Assembly (NCBI RefSeq): GCF_947251645.1
Contig: NZ_OX366364.1
Coordinates: 1 to 64,000, forward strand
Length of the DNA stretch: 64,000 nucleotides
From: Wolbachia endosymbiont (group A) of Bibio marci
Lineage (GTDB): Bacteria; Pseudomonadota; Alphaproteobacteria; Rickettsiales; Anaplasmataceae
Direction of reading: 5' to 3'
Part shown: positions 9,075 through 18,438 of the stretch, piece by piece
How positions within the stretch are numbered: position 1 is the first letter of the stretch
Layout: every line of letters starts with the position of its first letter
Notes under the pieces: model-generated
The model's input: only the letters and a program-made list of their open reading frames with translations
Databases searched by the model: none
Told to the model about the DNA's origin: nothing
Position numbers and translations under genes: made by a program

Positions 9075-10094
9075 ATGTCTACATCTAACCTTAAAATTTC
9101 GATTGCTGCTTTATCATTATGTGTATCTGCCGTTGCAATTTATATACATCTTCCTTATGTTATTGCAGCAGTGTCTGGTTCTGGTGCAATTGAAGCAGTT
9201 CCCTTAGCAATTTTTGCTGTTTCTACGATTGTTGCGCTGGTTTCAGTGATATGTCTTATTAGACTGGCCGTTTCTAGAGCTGGTGATAAGAAAAAAATAG
9301 ATCTTATTAAGAAAGATAGTGGATCACAGATAAAAGTTGATAGTGGTACTGGTTCGCAGGATAAATCAAGTGTGCCTACTTCTCCTTCACAGCCTCCGCA
9401 AACATGTGATACAGCATCTTCTCAAGTACCACAAGAAAAGTCTGTTAAGCAAGGTAGTGGATCACATATAGAAGTTGATAGTGGTACTAGTTCGCAGGAT
9501 AAATCAAGTGTGCCTACTTCCCCTTCACAGTCTCCGCAAACATGTAATAGTATACCACCACCACCACCTCTTCCTGTAGCACAAGTCGATCCACCTGAAG
9601 TGTCTAAGGAAAGAAAAGAAAATAAAACTAACGCTACTGCAAGTGCATTTGATACTGTAGATGAAGAATTCAAAGCAAAAGGAGGAACATTTGGGCTTAG
9701 AAAAGTTTTTACTGTACAACAAGATCCTGTAAAGGAATTGGATGCAGTACAAAGTAATAAGGGCACTGACAAAAAAGAAACACAAGAAGAGTATAATGCG
9801 AGAGTTGATAAATTGCAAGAAGAGAGAAAGAAGAGGAATGAGAATGATTCAGGTCTTAACAAGACACTTGAGAAGAGATTAGTAGTCATGGCACCCTCAG
9901 ATAATGAAAGTGAGTATTCTAGCTGGGCAAGTGATGAAGATGGACACGATCAAACAGAGCCAGAGCAGGAAAAAGAGGAGCAGACAAAACACACAAATTC
10001 CCCATCAAGCAAGGAAGAAGGAAGCGGGGGTCTTGACAGTGGTATAGGATCTAGAGCCGCATCTCCGTCATATTCTGAACAAAAGACAGAATAG
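9075..10094 (+). CDS. Two-TM proline-rich membrane protein, second copy, 339 aa
   Basis: Paralogue of the 6812 gene. Two hydrophobic helices (about 8-30 and 38-65) precede a long, low-complexity, probably cytoplasmic or host-facing tail. The tail has an internal duplication of about 30 residues (VDSGT.SQDKSSVPTSPSQ, near 94-125 and 139-168), a PPPPPLP run near 170 and a very acidic C-terminal part. The TAG stop at 10092 may be a recent nonsense change: the frame continues for 24 codons to a TAA at 10167-10169, and those codons resemble the 3' remnant of copy 1. A surface or effector-like membrane protein is possible but not shown; no enzyme motif is present. Confidence 0.75.
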   Translation: MSTSNLKISIAALSLCVSAVAIYIHLPYVIAAVSGSGAIEAVPLAIFAVSTIVALVSVICLIRLAVSRAGDKKKIDLIKKDSGSQIKVDSGTGSQDKSSVPTSPSQPPQTCDTASSQVPQEKSVKQGSGSHIEVDSGTSSQDKSSVPTSPSQSPQTCNSIPPPPPLPVAQVDPPEVSKERKENKTNATASAFDTVDEEFKAKGGTFGLRKVFTVQQDPVKELDAVQSNKGTDKKETQEEYNARVDKLQEERKKRNENDSGLNKTLEKRLVVMAPSDNESEYSSWASDEDGHDQTEPEQEKEEQTKHTNSPSSKEEGSGGLDSGIGSRAASPSYSEQKTE

Positions 10095-10257
10095 CCACCA
10101 AGTTCGTGTGTTGATTCACCTTCTACAGCACAAGCGAATAATGTTAACCCAGTGGATAATAAGGTGTAAGATTCATCTATTCCTCCTGTCGAGGACCGCA
10201 CAAAATTTTTTGCTTCAAAGGGAGGTGTTCCACGCTCTTCTTAAAATAAGTTTACCT

Positions 10258-10301
10258 ATAGATCTGATTGTATTAAGATTACTCAGTACAATCAGATCTA
10301 T
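10258..10301. promoter_or_regulatory. 15-bp perfect inverted repeat at the proS start
   Basis: Arms ATAGATCTGATTGTA (10258-10272) and its exact complement (10287-10301) flank a 14-nt loop, ending three bases before the proS ATG. No T-run follows and no clear ribosome site lies between stem and start. It could be a terminator-like hairpin for the upstream gene, a translational control structure, or an operator. Confidence 0.6.
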
Positions 10302-10304
10302 TAT

Positions 10305-11573
10305 ATGCGTTTATCCAAGTATTACTTACCAACTTTAAAGGAAAAGCCTGCTCATGCTAAAATTATCTCCCATCAATATTCTTTACGTGCAGGTTTAATA
10401 AAGCAGATAGCATCTGGCATCTATACGTGGTTACCACTTGGTCTGCGCGTGCTTAAAAATATTGGAAACATTATCAGAGATGAAATGAACAAATCCGGTG
10501 CTATTGAAGTGTTGATGCCTTGTGTGCAACCGGCAAGTCTTTGGCGAGAATCAGGGCGTTACGATGATTACGGTAAGGAAATGTTGCGTATAAGGGATAG
10601 GCATGAGGAAGACATGCTTTTCGGTCCAACGCATGAGGAGGTGGCAACTGATTTAATTAGAGATGTGGTAAAAAGTTACAAAGATTTGCCACTTTGTTTG
10701 TATCATATCCAGTGGAAATTCCGTGATGAGGTAAGACCACGTTATGGTGTTATGAGGGGCAGGGAATTTTTGATGAAGGATGCATATAGCTTCGATGTAG
10801 ATTACGAAAGCTCACTGAATTCATATAATTTGATGTACAAAACTTACATAAAAATCTTCAAACGCATGGGACTTACTCCAATTGGAGTTCGAGCTGATAC
10901 GGGGCCAATTGGAGGAAATTTGAGCCACGAGTTTCATATATTGGCAAACACTGGTGAGAGCACTTTATATTATGACAATAAATTTTCTGAACTACTAGAG
11001 AGTAAAGATATTGAAAGTTTAAAGAGTATATACGCAGTTGCAGATGATATGCATGATCCTAAAACTTGCCTTGTGCCGCAAGAGCAGTTAAATGTTAGTA
11101 AAGGTATTGAAATAGGGCATATTTTTTATTTTGGCGACAAATACTCAAAGCTTATGAAGGCAAGTGTTACTTCTCAAGATGGAAAAAATGTCAATATACA
11201 TATGGGTTCGTATGGCATTGGGGTTTCAAGACTTGTTGGTGCGATAATAGAAGCTTTTCATGATGATAAAGGAATTATCTGGCCAGAATCGGTGGCTCCT
11301 TTCAGAATTGGTTTAATCAATTTACAAACGAAAGTAACGGAGGCTGCAGATAAAATATACAAAGCTTTGAAAAGCGATGAAGTGCTTTACGATGATACGG
11401 AAGGAAGTATAGGAGTAAAATTTGCTAGGATGGATCTGATAGGCTTGCCGTGGCAAATAATTGTCGGAAAAAAGGCAATAGATGAAAAGATAGTTGAAGT
11501 AAAAAATAGAGCAACTGGAGAGGTAAAGGAAATGCAGATTGAAGAAGCAATAAATCACTTTAGCACAAAATGA
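10305..11573 (+). CDS. proS: Prolyl-tRNA synthetase (short alphaproteobacterial type)
   Basis: Charges tRNA-Pro with proline in the cytoplasm. The 422 residues correspond to the alphaproteobacterial form that lacks the editing insertion found in the ~570-residue E. coli enzyme. Class II motif 2 is visible as [17 protein letters not shown] and motif 3 as [16 protein letters not shown]; the C-terminal anticodon-binding domain follows (about 320-422). The start [14 protein letters not shown] was chosen because it begins the conserved N-terminal segment. The stop overlaps the acpS start by four bases (ATGA), so the two are probably co-translated. Confidence 0.95.
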   Translation: MRLSKYYLPTLKEKPAHAKIISHQYSLRAGLIKQIASGIYTWLPLGLRVLKNIGNIIRDEMNKSGAIEVLMPCVQPASLWRESGRYDDYGKEMLRIRDRHEEDMLFGPTHEEVATDLIRDVVKSYKDLPLCLYHIQWKFRDEVRPRYGVMRGREFLMKDAYSFDVDYESSLNSYNLMYKTYIKIFKRMGLTPIGVRADTGPIGGNLSHEFHILANTGESTLYYDNKFSELLESKDIESLKSIYAVADDMHDPKTCLVPQEQLNVSKGIEIGHIFYFGDKYSKLMKASVTSQDGKNVNIHMGSYGIGVSRLVGAIIEAFHDDKGIIWPESVAPFRIGLINLQTKVTEAADKIYKALKSDEVLYDDTEGSIGVKFARMDLIGLPWQIIVGKKAIDEKIVEVKNRATGEVKEMQIEEAINHFSTK

Positions 11574-11947
11574 TACACGGTATCGGCACTGACATAGTAT
11601 ATATACCAAGAGTATCGAGGATATTACAAAAATACGGGGAAAAATTTCTCAATAGAATCTACACTGAAAAAGAAATAGAGCTAAGTAGAAAGTATAATAG
11701 TCAAGAAATGCGAGCAAGGTATTTTGCCAAACGCTTTGCAGCAAAAGAAGCTTTTGTTAAAGCACGAGGTACTGGATTTAGCCAGGGCATTATAATGAAA
11801 GATATAGAAATATACAGTGGTGTAAAAGGAAAGCCGTATCTTACCGTTAGCAAGGATTTTATCTCCAAAATTCATCTTTCTCTGAGTGACGATGGAGATT
11901 ATGCTACTGCATTTGTTGTAATTTGCGTCTATAGCTCACACAGATAA
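11570..11947 (+). CDS. acpS: Holo-[acyl-carrier-protein] synthase
   Basis: Transfers 4'-phosphopantetheine from CoA to acyl carrier protein, activating fatty acid synthesis. The 125-residue length is typical. The signature [12 protein letters not shown] at the N-terminus and [14 protein letters not shown] in the middle contain the magnesium ligands Asp and Glu. It overlaps proS by ATGA. Confidence 0.95.
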   Translation: MIHGIGTDIVYIPRVSRILQKYGEKFLNRIYTEKEIELSRKYNSQEMRARYFAKRFAAKEAFVKARGTGFSQGIIMKDIEIYSGVKGKPYLTVSKDFISKIHLSLSDDGDYATAFVVICVYSSHR

Positions 11948-12045
11948 AGTTTACTCTTTTGTCATCTTATGGCTTACTGTATGAACATTCATTTTTAAAG
12001 GTAAACTGCACAGCAAATGGTCAGTGCTTGACACTGTCCTCCTTT

Positions 12046-12153
12046 GTCATCCCAGTGCCCAGACACTGGGATCCAGCCTTTCTGCAATCTCATCGAAAAC
12101 GTTTTTCTATGCTAGTTTGCTTGCTCACAAGCAAACTTTCCTGGATCCCAGTG
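12046..12153. repeat. Palindromic repeats of the ATCCCAGTG type
   Basis: Contains GTCATCCCAGTG...CACTGGGATCC and a second unit CTGGATCCCAGTG separated by a smaller hairpin (TTTGCTTGC/GCAAGCAAA region). The last nine bases are the target site of IS copy 2. The stretch 11948-12045 shows nothing else. Confidence 0.8.
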
Positions 12154-13242
12154 GGCTTTGTTGCATCGCACCTTATACTGGTAGTAATTTACGATAAATA
12201 TCATGTAGCCATTTCAAATTTAGCCATACCAATTTCAGTAAATTGATTAAGCAAATAGCACTTAATCAGCAATTCTTTTTCGCGATTTACTTCGGATTTA
12301 TTCCTAAAGCTGAATCTAAATATTTGCTTTAATCTTGAGAAAAACCCTTCAATATAAGATCTTTTCCCATAATTTACTTCTTTTTTCCATTCTTTTACGC
12401 CATCTTCACCGTATAATTTTATTAACCTAATAGCAGCATTTCTGTCAGACATATAATCTATTTCTGGATGTTCTGCCGCATTGTTTATTGGTGGAATTTT
12501 TGCCTTTATATCATATTCGTGACACAATTTGTAAAACTTGTGCCTATCATATGCCCTATCTGCATATAGTGCTTTTATGATATGCTGAAAATTAACTTCT
12601 TTAAGCAAATCGCAAGCTCCATAGTGATCAGAGTAGACACCGTTACTGTATTTTACAGCTATAGCTTTTTTGCTGTTTACATTCAACATTACATGCAATT
12701 TTCTTGTCTGTTCATAGCCATGATATTTTCTGTTAGCGCTATTTTCCTTGCTGTGACCAGGGGTATTGTTGTAAATGCTGATACCTGTACTATCTATAGC
12801 AATTTCGATGTCTTCCATATTATTTTTATCAATTCTGCAATCATTGATCTTAATATTAAGTTTCTTAAACCTTCTTGATGCTTGTGAATAGCTGATAACT
12901 GCTAAATCTCTTCCTATTTGTTGCATATATCCTTTTATAAACCCCACCGTTTGTCTTAAACCAATTCTAAAAAGATTGACAATTATATGCACCAAAATCA
13001 CAACTTTATCACTGTAAATATAGTTGCCGCCTTGCATTTTTGGACTATTTTCATACCAATTTTCTATGGCTTCATTGATATAATGAAAAATATTTCCTCT
13101 TTCCTGGAGAAATTTGTTATATTCATTTTGGTTACTGACTTTCATTTTCTGTGGCATATTTTTTCTTCAACAGTTAAATGGTTATTTATAATGAATTTTG
13201 TCAGTAGCCACCAGATTTTTTCGGTTGCTATGCAACAAAGCC
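12154..13242 (-). mobile_element. IS5-family (IS903-group) element, copy 2
   Basis: 1089 bp with the GGCTTTGTTGCAT ends and a perfect 9-bp target duplication ATCCCAGTG (12145-12153, 13243-13251). The right-hand duplicate is immediately followed by a MITE with the same ends, so three copies of the target word separate two adjacent insertions. Confidence 0.94.
12201..13157 (-). CDS. IS5-family transposase (lineage 1)
   Basis: 318 residues, differing only at a few positions (for example RGNIFHYINEA, YHGYEQ, IFRFSF) from the copy at 7582. The DDE residues D122, D200 and E270 are all retained and the frame is open. Confidence 0.93.
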   Translation of the reverse strand: MPQKMKVSNQNEYNKFLQERGNIFHYINEAIENWYENSPKMQGGNYIYSDKVVILVHIIVNLFRIGLRQTVGFIKGYMQQIGRDLAVISYSQASRRFKKLNIKINDCRIDKNNMEDIEIAIDSTGISIYNNTPGHSKENSANRKYHGYEQTRKLHVMLNVNSKKAIAVKYSNGVYSDHYGACDLLKEVNFQHIIKALYADRAYDRHKFYKLCHEYDIKAKIPPINNAAEHPEIDYMSDRNAAIRLIKLYGEDGVKEWKKEVNYGKRSYIEGFFSRLKQIFRFSFRNKSEVNREKELLIKCYLLNQFTEIGMAKFEMAT

Positions 13243-13251
13243 ATCCCAGTG

Positions 13252-13577
13252 GGCTTTGTTGCATCGCTAGCTATGATGGATTAAAGATAAAAAAGATGGA
13301 GAATATCAGTAGCTTATTATTCTGGTATTTATAACAAGAACGGTCAGTGAATACCTAAATTTGAGTAAAAGAAATTTCACTACCACTCACTAATCCGGCT
13401 AAAATTCAAGAATTTCAATGCTTTAGCTATTTTCAATAGAATTAAGTTTATTAATATAAATAATAAATTACTATTCTTAAATTTGATCAGATTGATTGCA
13501 AAAAAACAAGATTTTCAATAGGTTGCTTATAATCTTAGCTATAGTTAGCCTTTCATAAGTAGCGATGCAACAAAGCC
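13252..13577. mobile_element. MITE with IS903-like ends, copy 1
   Basis: 326 bp, with ends GGCTTTGTTGCATCGCTA and the exact complement, no coding capacity, and an AT-rich interior unrelated to the transposase gene. The target repeat is ATCCCAGTG on the left and ATCCCAATG on the right, one mismatch. Close copies lie at 25919-26243 and 54238-54562. It is probably mobilised in trans by the IS5-family transposase that shares its termini. Confidence 0.9.
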
Positions 13578-13670
13578 ATCCCAATGTCAAGCACTGGGAT
13601 GACATCTTTGTTGTGTTTAACAAAAACAAATGTTCGTACAGTTGTGGAATGAATCGCGGTATGACGTGTT
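13578..13670. repeat. Palindromic repeat remnants
   Basis: ATCCCAATGTCAAGCACTGGGATGAC directly after the MITE is the rest of the palindrome it inserted into. A fragment GAATGAATCGCGGTATGACG of the second palindrome family follows. Confidence 0.7.
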
Positions 13671-13766
13671 AGCTATAGCATACACAAACAACTAGTTTAC
13701 CAAAAAAACATAGCAGTTTTTCTATGATTTGAGTATAATTCTAGCTTTACCTAAGCAGAAAATTTA

Positions 13767-15263
13767 ATGGACTATATCTTAATGTATCTTTCCTTACCAT
13801 TTTCAATTACCGAGAATTATTTATTAATTACTGCGTTGATTCCGCTTTTAAGTGCTTTTGTTACCTTTTTTACTGGTAAATGGTCCAGAGTGAACAATAG
13901 TATTACTGTCACTTCTTCTGTACTTCTGTTTACGTATACGTGTCTGTGCACTTTATATTGGGTATATGGTGATCATTCTCAATTTATTCTCATGGATTTT
14001 GGTAATAATTTGCACATTAGTTTAAAGCTAGAGTCTACCGGAGTAATATTCAGTTTATTAATATCTTTTTTATGGGTACTGACCAGTATATATGCAATAT
14101 GTTATATGCAGAATAACTATGCTGATAGCAATCACTCGAGTTTTCTATGCTTTTTTTCAATATCGATTAGCTGTGCAATGTTTATTGCTTTTTCTGGAGA
14201 CTTGCTCACTACATTTGTCTTTTATGAGCTTCTAACTATTAGTACATACCCTCTGATTACTTACAACTCAACAAATGAATCAATGATTGCAGGACGCTAT
14301 TACTTTGGCGTGCTATTTTTCTCTTCTTTGGTATTATTTTTTCCTGCAATAGGCCTTTTATATAATGAATTTCATACTTTAGACTTTGTAAGTGGTGGAA
14401 TATTCAAATTTGATACTTCACTCATCACTTTTATTGCAGTGTGTTTTGCTATGCTGATTTACGGAATAGGAAAAGCTGCATTAATGCCAATGTATTTTTG
14501 GTTACCAAAAGCAATGGTTGCACCAACTCCTGTGAGTGCACTATTACATGCTGTTGCTGTTGTGAAATCCGGAGTTTTCATCATCATAAAAGTTATATTA
14601 TACACTTTCGGCGTCGATAACATGCAATGTTTTGTGCAGCAAAATTGGTTTGCTGGAGGGTGGCTTCCGTACGCTGCTGGATTTACTATTATTACTGCAT
14701 CATTGATTGCACTAAAGCAAAAAGAATTAAAGAAATTGCTTGCTTACTCTACCATCTCTCAATTGTCGTATATTATATTATTTGCTTCAATTTTTAGTGA
14801 GCTCAGCATGGAGGTTGCAATTTTTCAATTGGTTTGCCACGCATTTGCAAAAATCACTTTGTTTTTCGTTGCCGGAGCAATAATAACGAAAACAGGCGAG
14901 AAATATATAGATAAGATTCACGGTATAGGACGCAGTATGCCAATTAGCATGACAGCATTTGCTATAGGTGCATTGTCTATGATAGGGGTGCCGCCTGCTC
15001 CGACTTTTTGGGGTAAATTTCTCATTTTTCAAGCTGTTTTCAACTCTGGCAATGTAATACTTTCTGTGTTTGTAACTCTAGTGTTAATTGTTAGTACTAT
15101 ACTTAACGCTCTGTACTTTTTACCGATAATTTACAATGCCTTTTTCTTAAAACCTTCTCAGAATTACTTTATTAAAAAAACGCCAATTCTTCTAGTTTTA
15201 CCTCCAGTTATTACTGCTACATGCACTTTAGTTATTTTTTTTAGCTACCAAATAATGTTTTAA
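13767..15263 (+). CDS. Proton-conducting antiporter subunit, MrpD/NuoN-like
   Basis: Inner-membrane protein of 498 residues with about fourteen helices. It belongs to the family shared by NADH dehydrogenase subunits L/M/N and Mrp antiporter subunits A/D. The conserved glutamate is in FYELLTISTYPL, and the channel lysine segment reads GKAALMPMYFWLPKAM followed by APTPVSALLHAV. It stands alone here, not in a nuo or mrp operon, as in other Rickettsiales with scattered paralogues. It could serve a Na+/H+ antiporter or a modified complex I; sequence by eye does not decide. Confidence 0.85.
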   Translation: MDYILMYLSLPFSITENYLLITALIPLLSAFVTFFTGKWSRVNNSITVTSSVLLFTYTCLCTLYWVYGDHSQFILMDFGNNLHISLKLESTGVIFSLLISFLWVLTSIYAICYMQNNYADSNHSSFLCFFSISISCAMFIAFSGDLLTTFVFYELLTISTYPLITYNSTNESMIAGRYYFGVLFFSSLVLFFPAIGLLYNEFHTLDFVSGGIFKFDTSLITFIAVCFAMLIYGIGKAALMPMYFWLPKAMVAPTPVSALLHAVAVVKSGVFIIIKVILYTFGVDNMQCFVQQNWFAGGWLPYAAGFTIITASLIALKQKELKKLLAYSTISQLSYIILFASIFSELSMEVAIFQLVCHAFAKITLFFVAGAIITKTGEKYIDKIHGIGRSMPISMTAFAIGALSMIGVPPAPTFWGKFLIFQAVFNSGNVILSVFVTLVLIVSTILNALYFLPIIYNAFFLKPSQNYFIKKTPILLVLPPVITATCTLVIFFSYQIMF

Positions 15264-15269
15264 ATGTAA

Positions 15270-15929
15270 TCATCTATATTTATAACCATTAACAATAAAT
15301 TTAAATGGTATTATACCAGCCAGAGTTGCTTTTATATTCGACAAAGTGAAGCTAATCTCCACAGTATCCTCCTTATTTTGCTCGGTTGTAAAAACTGCAG
15401 TAGCATTTCCAGCAAATGTAACTAAGTCCTTGGTCGATCGATCAATAGATAATGTTATTACATTTATGTTGGCAATTTTTCTTTTAGATAAAGACAAATT
15501 ACCAGCTTCATTATTCGTTTTTTCCTGAAAGCCTTGATAGATTTTATGTATAGAATTGTTTCTTATAAAATTTTCTTGGTACTTCGGTTCAACGATCTTA
15601 ATGGACTCGTATATTTCAATGTATTTACTTATTAAGTACCTCGCTGTGGAAATGTATTCATCTTCCTTTTTACTGAAACTAAGCTTATGCATTGCAGAGA
15701 ACTCATCTTCTGTGTGGTTCATATACTTCACAAAATTTAAATCTTTTTTAACAGGAAATAACAGGTATATGTTTAATGTTAATAAACATAAGCATACTAG
15801 GAGAAGCGATACTATTAATGCCATCCAAGATCTTTCTGCTACACAAAACAGATACCTATGGCAGTACCATTCGACTGCTTTACTGAAATAACTTTTGTTT
15901 TTTACTGATTCAAGCAATTTATCTTCCAT
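15270..15929 (-). CDS. virB8: Type IV secretion system protein VirB8 (stand-alone copy)
   Basis: Bitopic inner-membrane core component of the VirB/D4 type IV secretion machine. The 219-residue protein has a short cytoplasmic N-terminus, one TM helix (about 35-57, MALIVSLLLVCLCLLTLNIY) and a periplasmic VirB8/NTF2-like domain ending IIPFKFIVNGYKYR. No other vir gene is adjacent: its neighbours are the antiporter subunit (convergent, 6 bp) and an unknown gene. Wolbachia genomes are known to carry a second virB8 away from the vir operons, and this fits. It probably supports secretion of effectors such as the ankyrin proteins seen here, by inference. Confidence 0.85.
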   Translation of the reverse strand: MEDKLLESVKNKSYFSKAVEWYCHRYLFCVAERSWMALIVSLLLVCLCLLTLNIYLLFPVKKDLNFVKYMNHTEDEFSAMHKLSFSKKEDEYISTARYLISKYIEIYESIKIVEPKYQENFIRNNSIHKIYQGFQEKTNNEAGNLSLSKRKIANINVITLSIDRSTKDLVTFAGNATAVFTTEQNKEDTVEISFTLSNIKATLAGIIPFKFIVNGYKYR

Positions 15930-15987
15930 AACATAATGCTACCAAACCCAATTATAATAACAATAAGATTAGATACTCTAAAAAACT

Positions 15988-16782
15988 TTAAAATATGTCT
16001 AAATTTTCCAAAATAGGATGAATGATTATATCACCTTGTTCCGCAATAAGGTAGAATTTATCGATTTTGCTCACATCTATATTTATCATTTTTACACTAA
16101 AATTTTCAGGATCATAAGTATTACTTTCAGCACTTTTGTGATAATTATAATAATGTAATTTATTTTGATCATCAAAATAACCAAATTCATCAGCGAAGGT
16201 TCCCATTTTGCTACCTTTACCACTTTTGACTAGCTCAAATAGATCAATTACATGGTTTTGGGATCCAGGCTCAATAGGCCCTTCTGCAGCAAAAAATTTA
16301 GGTGCATGACCAACATATTCCTTAAATTTTAGATTATGAGTCTTTTTTACACTACCAAAATTCACAAATTTATATTCATCTGAAATACCAGAATATTGTG
16401 GATCATATTTTTTATATTCAAAAAACTCGTTACCTAAAAAATTACAAAACGTTAATTTATAATCATCATGATTGGATTTAACGACTTTAAGGTAATGAAA
16501 ATCTCTAGGAATCTTTACTTCCTCTTCCGTAATATGATTACGTACAACAAGCTCACCATTGAGCATATGATAGCCAATTTTTGGCAAAGTGGCTATATTG
16601 ATTGCCTTGTTTAGCTTAAAATTTGCTTCATAAATGCCACTTAATAACTCCTCTCCTTTTTCTAAGGTGACGTCCTGGTCTAAAGCTATATTCTTGATTG
16701 AACTCAATTCTTTTTGCATGTTCAGTATGGCTTTTGTCAAAACTTCTATTGATTGCCATACAGTTAATTTATTATTAGTCAA
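15988..16782 (-). CDS. Hypothetical protein, 264 aa
   Basis: I do not recognise this protein. It has no signal peptide or membrane helix. The N-terminal ~60 residues look helical (KLTVWQSIEVLTKAILNMQ) and the rest is rich in beta-type and aromatic residues (HYYNYHKS, FGYFDDQNKLHYYN), suggesting a soluble globular domain. It ends 58 bp from the virB8 start on the same strand, so the two could be co-transcribed. A secreted protein is possible but there is no direct evidence. Confidence 0.65.
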   Translation of the reverse strand: MTNNKLTVWQSIEVLTKAILNMQKELSSIKNIALDQDVTLEKGEELLSGIYEANFKLNKAINIATLPKIGYHMLNGELVVRNHITEEEVKIPRDFHYLKVVKSNHDDYKLTFCNFLGNEFFEYKKYDPQYSGISDEYKFVNFGSVKKTHNLKFKEYVGHAPKFFAAEGPIEPGSQNHVIDLFELVKSGKGSKMGTFADEFGYFDDQNKLHYYNYHKSAESNTYDPENFSVKMINIDVSKIDKFYLIAEQGDIIIHPILENLDIF

Positions 16783-16855
16783 ATTATATACTTCAAGTAT
16801 TAAATTAACAGGATTTTATCATGAATTTATGTTAAAAGTATTATATTTCGTAAAC

Positions 16856-17677
16856 TTATGTCATGATATTAACTACATTAGCTAAAACATGCTTTTTATC
16901 TAAGTGGAGTTGCTTAGCAACAACAAAAAGTTCATCTATTTTTTTCCACTGACTTAGCAGAATTTCAACATCATTTACCTCTCTCTTTATGCTTTCTAAA
17001 ATGAAGGCCTGAATTATATATGATGCTAGTTCTAGTTCGATTTCGCTATTAATTACTTTATTAATCATATTGGGATTCTTTAAATCATGAAGAAATTTAT
17101 AAAAGCACTTGTATGCTTCATAAGCATCACTACTTATTGCATTTATTATCATTCCTGGCATTCCAGGAAATAAAGTAATGATTTCATCAAATATTTGATC
17201 ATCAAATTTACATTGAGATGAAACAACTTGCTTTGTTTCATCATAAGTTAATGGGAGTAAATTCAGCTGAAAGCACCTACACCGGATAGTGGTTTGTATA
17301 TCATATGGCTTATGGCTAATTATAAATATCTTAGAATTTTTTGGCGGCTCTTCTAATATTTTCAATATTGCGTTTTTAGCGTTATTAGTCATTACCTCTA
17401 AGCTATCTATTATAGCTATTTTGTGTTCTGATTGAATGGGACTTAAGTGTAGAAAGTTTTTCATTTCTCTGACTTTTTCTATTCCGATAGTATCACCTTC
17501 AACAATGTGTAAGTCCAATGCTGCCACGTCATAGTTTTTTGTAAGAAACCAATTGGAGAAGGATTTTGCAAATGTTGCTTTCCCTATACCTTTTTTACCG
17601 CAGATCAGCCAAGACTGAACAGACAAGTTGTTCATTAATTTTTTTTTGGCTTGGTTGTGACCTATTACTTTTTTCAT
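16856..17677 (-). CDS. holB: DNA polymerase III subunit delta'
   Basis: Clamp-loader subunit of the replicative polymerase. The AAA+ domain has a P-loop-like CGKKGIGKATFAKSF near residue 27, EEPPKNSKIFIISHKP (sensor region) in the middle and RCRCFQLNLLPL after it, all typical of DnaX/HolB proteins. The 273-residue length is on the short side of the family, as in Rickettsiales. It lies 17 bp after tsaC on the same strand. Confidence 0.85.
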   Translation of the reverse strand: MKKVIGHNQAKKKLMNNLSVQSWLICGKKGIGKATFAKSFSNWFLTKNYDVAALDLHIVEGDTIGIEKVREMKNFLHLSPIQSEHKIAIIDSLEVMTNNAKNAILKILEEPPKNSKIFIISHKPYDIQTTIRCRCFQLNLLPLTYDETKQVVSSQCKFDDQIFDEIITLFPGMPGMIINAISSDAYEAYKCFYKFLHDLKNPNMINKVINSEIELELASYIIQAFILESIKREVNDVEILLSQWKKIDELFVVAKQLHLDKKHVLANVVNIMT

Positions 17678-17694
17678 TCTTGCTCCTATAGATC

Positions 17695-18282
17695 TTAGTT
17701 TGAAAATGCGTTGTTTACTGTTTGTAATGAAATTGCACCTTCCCTTAAAACCTTAATCTTATCTTCGGTTAAGTCAATAATAGTAGATTCTATACCAGAA
17801 ACTAGTTCGTCATCTTCAATCACTACAGATAAATGTTGCTTAATGGATTGTGGTATATCGTCTGCCTTACATACACTTTTTTCTCCTGAAATATTTATAC
17901 TAGTTGCAACTATTGGAACTTTCAGTTTATTTAATATTGAAATTGCAATAGGATGCTCAGGGATTCTGATGCCTATACTATCTTTAAAGAATTCGTTTGG
18001 CAATATGTTGTTGTTTTTAAGTGGTAAAATGTAGGTAATTGGTCCAGGAGAAAAGTGATTTACTAAACCAATATACTTTTTCTCTAGCTTTGCTATTTTT
18101 GTCAAATTGTAAATATCACTAACAAATATGGAGAGTGGCTTATTCTGAGAGCGTTTCTTTATCTGATATATTTTTCCTATAGATTCATTATCTAGTGCAT
18201 TACAAGCAAGAGCATACACTGTTTCTGTTGGAAAACACACTAACAAGTTGTTCTGTATTGCATTTATTATTTTAGATACCAT
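17695..18282 (-). CDS. tsaC: Threonylcarbamoyl-AMP synthase (YrdC/Sua5 family)
   Basis: Makes threonylcarbamoyl-AMP from threonine, bicarbonate and ATP for the t6A37 modification of ANN-decoding tRNAs. The 195-residue single YrdC domain shows CFPTETVYALACNA near the N-terminus, KKRSQNKPLSIFV and the SINISGE block. It lacks the extra Sua5 C-terminal domain, so it is TsaC-like. It heads a probable two-gene unit with holB. Confidence 0.9.
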   Translation of the reverse strand: MVSKIINAIQNNLLVCFPTETVYALACNALDNESIGKIYQIKKRSQNKPLSIFVSDIYNLTKIAKLEKKYIGLVNHFSPGPITYILPLKNNNILPNEFFKDSIGIRIPEHPIAISILNKLKVPIVATSINISGEKSVCKADDIPQSIKQHLSVVIEDDELVSGIESTIIDLTEDKIKVLREGAISLQTVNNAFSN

Positions 18283-18438
18283 ATAGCTAGAAACTTGTTC
18301 ATAACAACTAGATCAGTTTTGTTGCATTGTATCTTATATAGTAACTGCTAGTTTGTATCTGTTCAGGATAGCGGCAAGACCATAGAGTAAAAGTGAGTTT
18401 ACAACAAATGGTGTCATCCCAGTGCTTGAAACTGGGAT

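Noticed and set aside
9422-9889. 155-codon antisense ORF in the second proline-rich gene
   Set aside because: It mirrors the low-complexity tail (Ser/Pro codons give Gly/Arg/Val-rich complement) and has no independent support.
11959-12246. 95-codon ORF after acpS
   Set aside because: It crosses a palindrome cluster and the end of an IS; made of repeat sequence.
15346-15891. ORFs antisense to virB8
   Set aside because: Hydrophobic shadows of the coding strand; the VirB8 frame explains the region.
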